A stretch of 64,000 nucleotides of DNA, from positions 57,258,580 to 57,322,579 of the forward strand of contig CM058230.1 of assembly GCA_030180135.1 (NCBI GenBank), given 5' to 3'. Positions within the stretch are counted from its first letter, which is position 1. Every line of letters starts with the position of its first letter. Shown piece after piece: positions 56,829 to 64,000 of the stretch. The position numbers and the translations under genes were made by a program. The notes under the pieces were generated by a model that saw only the letters and a program-made list of their open reading frames with translations, was not told the DNA's origin and did not search any database. The DNA is from Orychophragmus violaceus (taxonomy: Eukaryota; Streptophyta; Magnoliopsida; Brassicales; Brassicaceae).

Positions 56829-57534
56829 CAGCTTCCTCATAACAGGTATGCCTTTTGTGATCCTAGATTTACACATCATCACTTACAGAACATAAGTGTT
56901 AAAACCCAATAGCAATGTTCGATATGATCTGTGGCATCTCCTCTTTCTAACAAAAACAAGGTTTCACATAGCTTCTATAAAATTTAAGAGAAGTACAAAG
57001 AATTGACACCTGGAAACTGGTATTCTTGTATACTTTAGAGCAGCAACTTTATCAGGTACTTCGGAAATATAGCAAATCAAACAGGAATTAGTGTGGAGAA
57101 ATAAAAAACCTTAATCAAACGTATTCCTTGGTCAGATTTCAACATAAACACCTGACTTGACATCTTCTCCAATCTGGTGAGACATTAATGAAAAACGATG
57201 AGCCCCATCTTTCCCTTAAGAGTATAAGTCAGGTTAAATTCGAAATTTCCTTTTACCATCAGAGTTTTCTGGCTCGGATCCAGAAAAAGGGAATGACTTC
57301 ATTATCAAACTCTATGGAATGAAACCTTCAAATACTGTCCAAATATAAGGTAAGCATTCTCACTGAACCTCGAGTAATGAACAACATCAATCATACAATG
57401 ACATAGCTTTATAGTACTAAGAATCATGTAAACAGAAATCTTGCCTGTGTCGACTCTGGATCAGCAATTGAGTCGAATGTGAAAGTTTGCCCACTGATTG
57501 TGAGAGAATCTCTGGAGAACAATCATATCGTATT
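56829..57534. other. host DNA between elements C and B, possible exons
   Basis: Not transposon-like. On the minus strand 57132-57173 reads IGEDVKSGVYVEI and stop after a CTCACCAG acceptor-like site, and about 57270-57305 reads FSGSEPENSDG before a GTAAAAG donor-like site. At 57452-57534 both strands are open. The insertion point of B (57535) falls inside this last stretch. The gene is not recognised and the strand is only probable. Confidence 0.35.
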
Positions 57535-58485
57535 TGATGAGGACATCCAGCTAAGCACCCATCCACAAGCCATTCCTGAGGTCAAGGAAGCTCCAATGAC
57601 TCGATCTAGGACAAGGAGGCTCAGGGAAGGATTCAACACTGCAGTAGAGAACCTCATGAACTCAATGGAACTTGGAGACTACCTCAAGAACGAGCCCAAG
57701 AAGCTAGAGGCGATAGAAGACTTGGGCTGTGTAAGCAATACGGATAACACAGGAGATTTGGACTGTGTAAGCGACGTGGATAACACAGGAGGCGTGGACT
57801 GTGTAAGCAACAAGGAAGCTGGACCTTCTACGCGTCTAGGGGAACCATGGGCCGGACTATGCCAAGTCCTTACCATCCGGCTCGGCCCATGCTAAGTCCG
57901 AGAGTTGGTGGACTCTCTTGCACTCTTTTTCCCTTGGGTGGTTTTATCCCAAAGAGGTTTTACTCCCAAGGTTTTTAATGAGGCAAGTCGGCCCACCCAC
58001 ACCATAACTCAAGGCTTGGCCGCCAAGGAAGGAATTGCACACTTTCCTTTTCTGTGTAACTCGGCTATCTCTCATTCAAGGCCGAGATATTTGATTTTCC
58101 TTTTTGTTCTTCTTTGTTTTTGTACTTAAACAACTTTGTATCATTGTGTTAGATACCTTTTGAATTATCAATAAACCCTTAAGCGATTTTCGCCTTTTCT
58201 TGAACAGCCACCGCTTGTTCTTGTTTGCTTGTTGTTCCTTGTGTGTGATTCACAAAGAAGACAAGTGTCTGTGCAGTATCAGAGACCCGTTCATCATCTC
58301 TGTGGTGCCTTCGATCCACCAGCCCTACCACCCACTGATTCAACAGGAGAGAGCGTCAAAGCCAGCCTGTTCGATCCCATCTCTTACACACGACCATCCC
58401 TTGAGTAACAGGAGAGAGCGACAAAGCCAACCTGTTTCTTCCATCAACCACCGAGTGAGGCTCTGTCCATCTGAGTCTTACATCA
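57535..58485 (+). repeat. 5' LTR of B (951 bp)
   Basis: TGATGAGGACATCC start, CATCA end. Carries a copy of the polyprotein tail to 57895. Confidence 0.95.
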
Positions 58486-58487
58486 TC

Positions 58488-58500
58488 TGGTATCAGAGCC
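58488..58500 (+). other. primer binding site of B
   Basis: TGGTATCAGAGCC, perfect tRNA-Met complement. Confidence 0.93.
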
Positions 58501-58916
58501 AAAGGTTCCTACCTTTGGTTTTCTATCCCTTATCTTTTTGTTTTGTTTTGCTATTACTTTGATTGAATCTAAAATCCAAAAAAAATTAGGTTTGTTTTGT
58601 TCTTGCTTCTGTTTTTGTTTAACTTATAAGAAAAACCCATAAAAATCTTGTTCTTAGCTCCCTGGTCGAATTTCTTTTTGAGAATTAGTAGATTTCCTGT
58701 TCTTGATTCTATCTTGCTAGTTGTTATTCCATAAAACCCAGAAAAGCCAAAAAATTTGTCAATTTTCCAATTCTGTCGATTGCACTGATTTCCGTCTTGT
58801 GTTACACAACCCTGTCTCTGTTTTTGTTTTACACAATTATCTATTCTGTGGTACCTTGATAGCTTGTTGTTTTTGTTGAGTGCAATAAGAACCGGTTAAC
58901 AACAAGGATAGACACC
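58501..58916 (+). other. B leader
   Basis: T-rich, no gene; homologous to 40442-40859 of A. Confidence 0.75.
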
Positions 58917-61900
58917 ATGGGAGATGAAGGAAGACAGCACGTTGATCCTATCATACAAATGATGACTGCTATTAGAGAAGAGATGAGTAACATAAACCAG
59001 CAAGTTGGCACAATGCGCCAAGAGTTTGGTGAGCGTATAGGACGCATAGAAGCTCCACCGAGGAGAGGACCAATCCGAGGAGCACCTATACCACCAAGAG
59101 ATCAAGCTGGAGATGAAGATGATGATATGCAGGACTTCGAGGAGGATAGGCAACCGCATGACCCCTTTAGACGTCCACAGCCAAGGCGTCAAGATCCTCT
59201 ATGGAGGAACCCAGCCCGGGAAGGTGAGGCTAGAGAAACAAACCTTGATATCAAAGTAACCCCTCCACTTTTTGCAGGAAAGTCCGACCCAGAGGCGTAC
59301 ATGGACTGGGAAAGAAGGCTGGAGCATATCTTTGAGTGTTATGGCTATGGAGAACGCAAGAAGATTGCTGTTGCTGCTGCACAACTCACTGAGAACGCGT
59401 TAGCTTGATGGGACAGAACTATAGCTGAAAGGAGACGGCAACGCTTTGGAGCAGTAGCCACTTGGAGTGACATGAAATACCTTCTGCGACTTAGGTATGT
59501 CCCTGAACATTATCATCGAGACTTACAAAAGCGGTTCCGTAAGTTGTCACAGGGTACAAGGAGTGTGGATGAGTATTTTGAGGAGTTTGAGAAGCTCATG
59601 AACTCGCTGGAGTTAGAAGAATCCGAGGAAGCTCTCATGGCACAGTTCATTGATGGTCTACAAGAACGCATTGCCAGGAAGGTGGAGAGAGCTCAGTATG
59701 GTGGGCTGCATGAGTTGTTGCATCTTGCTGTCCAAGTGGAACAACAGATCAAGCGTAAGACAGCCATGACCAGTCGCAGCAAACCAACACAACCGTGGGC
59801 TGCAAGTAGTTCCAGACTCTTTGAGAAAGGGAAGACAGTGGAGATTGACTCAAGGTTCAAGGGTAAAACCGCCGAGGCTCCAAAGCCCAACCGGCCCGAG
59901 CAAGGTAAGTTCCCTAACACAAACCAGAGAACTCGTGACATCACTTGTTTTAAGTGTCAAGGCAGGGGACACATGGCTAGAGAGTGCCCAAACCAGAGAG
60001 TAATGATTATCCACAACAATGGAGAGTATGAATCTCAAGATGAGCTTGAGGATGAACCAAATGAACCCGAAGAAGAGCTTGCATATCCTGACGTTGGAGA
60101 GTTGCTCGTGACTAGGAGAATGTTAAGTGTCATGATCAACCCTGAGGCAGCTCAAAGGGAAAACATCTTCCACACTAGATGCACTGTCAAAGACAAGGTA
60201 TGTAATCTGATCATTGATGGAGGTTCATGCACTAACGTGGCTAGCAAGCATATGGTAGACAGGTTAGGTCTTATTAAGACCAAGCATCCAAGACCATACA
60301 GGCTGAGATGGCTCAATGATGAGACAGAGCTGAAGATTTCGGAGCAAGTCATTGTTCCATTCAGTGTGGGGAAGTACCAAGACCAAGTTACTTGTGATGT
60401 GGTACCCATGCAAGCTGGACATCTCTTGCTTGGCCGACCGTGGCAGTATGACCGAGCCACAAGTCATAATGGACGTACTAACCAGTACACCTTCTTACAC
60501 AAGGATCGTAAGTTCACTCTTGCACCTCTTACACCAACTGAGGTACATGATTTACAAGTACATATGAGCAAGGAAGTTGAGTCTAGCAAATCCAGTCTCT
60601 ATATATCTCGTGGGGCTATTTGTAAAACTCTTAGTGCCAAGCGCACTGTGCTACTGATGTTGTTTAAGGAGTGTTTAAGTTCAGGTTCAGGTGAGCTTGT
60701 GTTACCCACAGGAGTACAAGCTGTGTTAGACAGGTTTCAAGACATCTTCCCTGAAGAGCTTCCGCCTGGCTTACCTCCAATCCGTGGGATTGAACACCAA
60801 ATCGATCTTGTCCCTGGCGCAGCCTTACCTAACAAGCCAGCATACAGGATGAACCCGGAGGAGACTAAGGAGCTCGAGAGGCAAGTGAGAGACCTCATGG
60901 ACCGAGGGTACATTAGGGAGAGCCTCAGCCCTTGTGCTGTGCCAGTACTCTTAGTACCCAAGAAGGATGGATCGTGGAGGATGTGTGTGGACTGCCGTGC
61001 AATCAACAACATCACGATCAAATACAGGCACCCTATCCCCCGCTTAGACGACATGCTGGATGAGCTAAGTGGTTCTACCATCTTCTCAAAGGTGGACTTG
61101 AAGAGTGGATACCATCAAGTTAGGATGCGAGAAGGAGATGAGTGGAAAACCGCATTCAAGACAAAGCAAGGATTGTATGAGTGGCTGGTTATGCCTTTTG
61201 GATTAACTAATGCCCCAAGTACATTCATGCGACTCATGAACCAGGTTCTTCGTGCTTACATAAGTAAATTTGTAGTTGTCTATTTCGATGACATACTTAT
61301 ATATAGTAAGAACCTAGATGATCATATCTCACATCTTGAACTAGTGCTCAAATCACTTCGGAAGGAAGGCCTTTATGCTAACCTAAAGAAGTGCACCTTC
61401 TGTACTAACAAGCTTAATTTCTTAGGCTTTGTAGTAAGTGAACAGGGACTACAAGTGGACGAGGAGAAGGTCAAAGCCATCCGTGAGTGGCCTACACCAA
61501 CAACCGTCGGTCATGTAAGGAGTTTTCATGGCTTAGCTAGCTTCTATAGGAGGTTTGTGAGGGACTTCAGTACGGTGGCCTCACCTCTTACCGCCGTGAT
61601 AAAGAAGAATGTGCCATTCTCATGGGGTCCAGCGCAAGAATCAGCCTTCAAACTGCTCAAAGAAAGGCTTACACAGGCGCCGGTTCTGGCCTTACCCGAT
61701 TTTGAAGAAGTGTTTGAAGTAGAGTGTGATGCGTCTGGCATAGGGATTGGAGCTGTGTTACACCAGAGGAAGAAACCAGTGGCCTTCTTCAGTGAAAAGC
61801 TCAGTGGTGCTTCTTTGAATTACCCAACCTACGACAAAGAATTGTATGCATTGGTGCGAGCACTAGAGACATGGCAGCATTACTTGTTATCCAAGGAATT

Positions 61901-63701
61901 CATCATCCATACTGATCACGAGACACTTAAGCACCTGCGAGGTCAGACTTCACTCAAGAGGAGACATGCTAAGTGGTTGGAGTTTGTAGAGACATTTCCC
62001 TATGTAATCAAGTACAAGAAGGGAAAGGAGAATGTGGTAGCTGATGCCTTGTCAAGGAGGCATGCCCTGATAGCTACCATGGAGGCTAAGGTTCTAGGAT
62101 TTGGACACATCAAGGATCTATACAAAGATGATCCAGAACTAGGAGAGGCTTACCAAGCCTGTGGAAGAGGAGCATTCGGATCCTACTATCTTCAAGAGGG
62201 GTTCCTATTCCGAGACAAGAGGCTGTGCATTCCTCAATGCTCAATGCGTGAGCTACTGCTTAAGGAGGCGCATGGAGGTGGTCTTATGGGCCATTTTGGA
62301 GTGGACAAGACACTAGCTGTGGTGGCTGATCACTTCTTCTGGCCGCACCTCAAGAGAGACGTTGAGAGGCATTGTGCAAGATGTGTAACTTGTCACAAAG
62401 CAAAATCCAGGTTACACCCTCATGGACTTTATCTACCTTTACCTATTCCTAACGCACCATGGGTGGATATTTCTATGGACTTTGTGCTAGGGTTGCCTAA
62501 GATCAAACACAAAGACTCTGTCTTTGTTGTTGTGGATCGATTTTCTAAGATGGCTCACTTCATTCCATGTGACAAAACCAATGATGCCACACAAGTTGCT
62601 GATCTATTCTTCAAGGAGGTGGTGCGCTTACATGGTATACCAAGGACCATAGTCTCTGACCGAGACACGAAATTCTTGAGTCATTTCTGGAAGACATTGT
62701 GGAAGAAGCTCGGGACAAAACTTCTATTCTCCACAACCTGTCATCCTCAAACGGATGGTCAAACCGAAGTGGTAAACCGTACCTTATCTACTTTACTTAG
62801 GGTAACTCTTGGCAGGAACTTAAACACATGGTTAGATTGTTTGCCTTTCATTGAGTTTGCCTATAACCATGCTACACATTCTGCTACTAAAATGTCTCCA
62901 TTTGAAATTGTGTATGGTTTTAATCCACTAACACCTCTTGATTTGTCGCCAATTCCCCAAGTTGAGCAAGTTAATCTAGATGGTCTCAGGAAAGGAGAGT
63001 TTGTTAAGAAGCTACACCAGAAAGCAAGAGACAACATTCTTAAGAAGACTGAAGAGTACAAGAGGCGAGCAGACAAGGGCCGCAAGGAGTTAGTCTTTGA
63101 GCCAGGAGAGTGGGTTTGGCTCCACATGAGACCTGAGAGGTTTCCACAGAAGAGAAGCTCGAAGCTGGCGCCTAGGGGAGATGGTCCCTTCAAAGTTCTA
63201 GAACGAATCAACAACAACGCCTACAAGCTAGAACTCCCGGGTGAGCTCAATATTTCACATAGCTTCAATGTGACTGATTTGTCTCCATATGTTGCAGATG
63301 ATCCAGTTTTGAGGACAAAACCTTCTGAAGAGGGTGGGAATGATGAGGACATCCAGCTAAGCACCCATCCACAAGCCATTCCTGAGGTCAAGGAAGCTCC
63401 AATGACTCGATCTAGGACAAGGAGGCTCAGGGAAGGATTCAACACTGCAGTAGAGAACCTCATGAACTCAATGGAACTTGGAGACTACCTCAAGAACGAG
63501 CCCAAGAAGCTAGAGGCGATAGAAGACTTGGGCTGTGTAAGCAATACGGATAACACAGGAGATTTGGACTGTGTAAGCGACGTGGATAACACAGGAGGCG
63601 TGGACTGTGTAAGCAACAAGGAAGCTGGACCTTCTACGCGTCTAGGGGAACCATGGGCCGGACTATGCCAAGTCCTTACCATCCGGCTCGGCCCATGCTA
63701 A
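58917..63701 (+). CDS. CRM Gag-Pol polyprotein of B, single TGA in gag
   Basis: Start MGDEGRQHVDPIIQM. The register is open to 63701 except for a TGA at 59406 where A has TGG (Trp); the longest open part is 1,409 codons from 59472. Along that part: capsid C-terminal half (1-100), CCHC knuckle CFKCQGRGHMAREC (about 159), protease LIIDGGSCTN (about 247), RT with VVYFDDILIYS (about 603), RNase H ECDASGIGIGAVL (about 751), integrase H-H-C-C finger (about 935-975), core WVDISMDFVLGLPK, SDRDTKFLSHFW and TDGQTEVVNRTL (about 995-1100), and a tail with the CR motif PMTRSRTRRLREGFNTA (about 1310) inside the 3' LTR. CR motifs of CRM elements are linked to centromeric targeting. Nearly intact; the TGA would truncate Gag. 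Confidence 0.92.
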
Positions 63702-64000
63702 GTCCGAGAGTTGGTGGACTCTCTTGCACTCTTTTTCCCTTGGGTGGTTTTATCCCAAAGAGGTTTTACTCCCAAGGTTTTTAATGAGGCAAGTCGGCCC
63801 ACCCACACCATAACTCAAGGCTTGGCCGCCAAGGAAGGAATTGCACACTTTCCTTTTCTGTGTAACTCGGCTATCTCTCATTCAAGGCCGAGATATTTGA
63901 TTTTCCTTTTTGTTCTTCTTTGTTTTTGTACTTAAACAACTTTGTATCATTGTGTTAGATACCTTTTGAATTATCAATAAACCCTTAAGCGATTTTCGCC
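63341..64000 (+). repeat. 3' LTR of B, partial
   Basis: Starts TGATGAGGACATCC after GAAGAGGGTGGGAA. The remaining 291 bp should lie beyond the window. The first 361 bp are coding. Confidence 0.95.

Larger units (their letters stand above)
57535..64000 (+). mobile_element. CRM-clade Ty3/gypsy element B, young, cut by window edge
   Basis: 5' LTR 57535-58485 (951 bp), primer site 58488-58500, polyprotein 58917-63701, polypurine tract, 3' LTR from 63341 (660 of 951 bp in the window). The visible part of the 3' LTR looks identical to the 5' LTR. The target duplication should be GTATT (57530-57534); the other copy is outside. Same family as A. Confidence 0.93.

Overview
The window is plant nuclear DNA made almost entirely of nested LTR retrotransposons, with a Helitron, a CACTA transposon carrying a captured gene fragment, and scraps of possible host exons. 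I saw no intact host gene, tRNA, rRNA or CRISPR array. A Brassicaceae pericentromeric or centromere-proximal location is the best guess. This rests on several CRM-clade (centromeric) chromoviruses, Athila-type elements with a tRNA-Asp primer site, and a Helitron starting TCTATACTATTAAAA. The species assignment is inference.

Layout. 1-3859: Ty1/copia element 1 (minus strand, cut by the window edge), apparently inserted into the RT region of a related copia element 2 (3860-8962, minus). 8963-9886: an LTR-like remnant and unassigned DNA. 9887-11632: non-autonomous Helitron (minus). 11808-18513: complete CRM element F (minus; 827-bp LTRs, TSD CCGTC). 18570-22169: a 3.6-kb solo LTR (TSD AAGGA) with a long CTT tract. 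22170-23440: unassigned, LTR- or promoter-like. 23440-26285 and 47484-48096: pieces of a Tekay-like chromovirus (minus), part of it tandemly duplicated. One duplicate carries an Athila-type solo LTR (24654-25852). The other carries the full element D (26286-47478, plus; TSD ATGCA). D is itself interrupted by element E (32616-37973, minus; TSD CTCGT) and CRM element A (39451-46258, plus; TSD CAAAG). 48097 to about 51300: CACTA-like DNA with a captured palmitoyl-protein thioesterase fragment. 51756-56828: element C (minus; 856-bp LTRs, TSD CAGCT), a CRM derivative whose polyprotein lacks RT, RNase H and integrase catalytic motifs. 57535-64000: CRM element B (plus), very young, with one visible nonsense codon, running off the right edge.

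How the parts work together. CRM elements A, B and F carry gag, protease, RT, RNase H and integrase in one frame, and the last part of that frame lies inside the 3' LTR. D, E and C lack polymerase genes, so they could only have moved using enzymes supplied by relatives. The most unusual signal is a paired palindrome module: two copies of a 14-bp CGATCG-centred palindrome about 20-22 bp apart, often followed by GCGA. It recurs about 30 times in LTRs, leaders, 3' regions and reading frames of both copia and Athila-type elements, but I did not see it in the CRM or Tekay-like elements of the same window.
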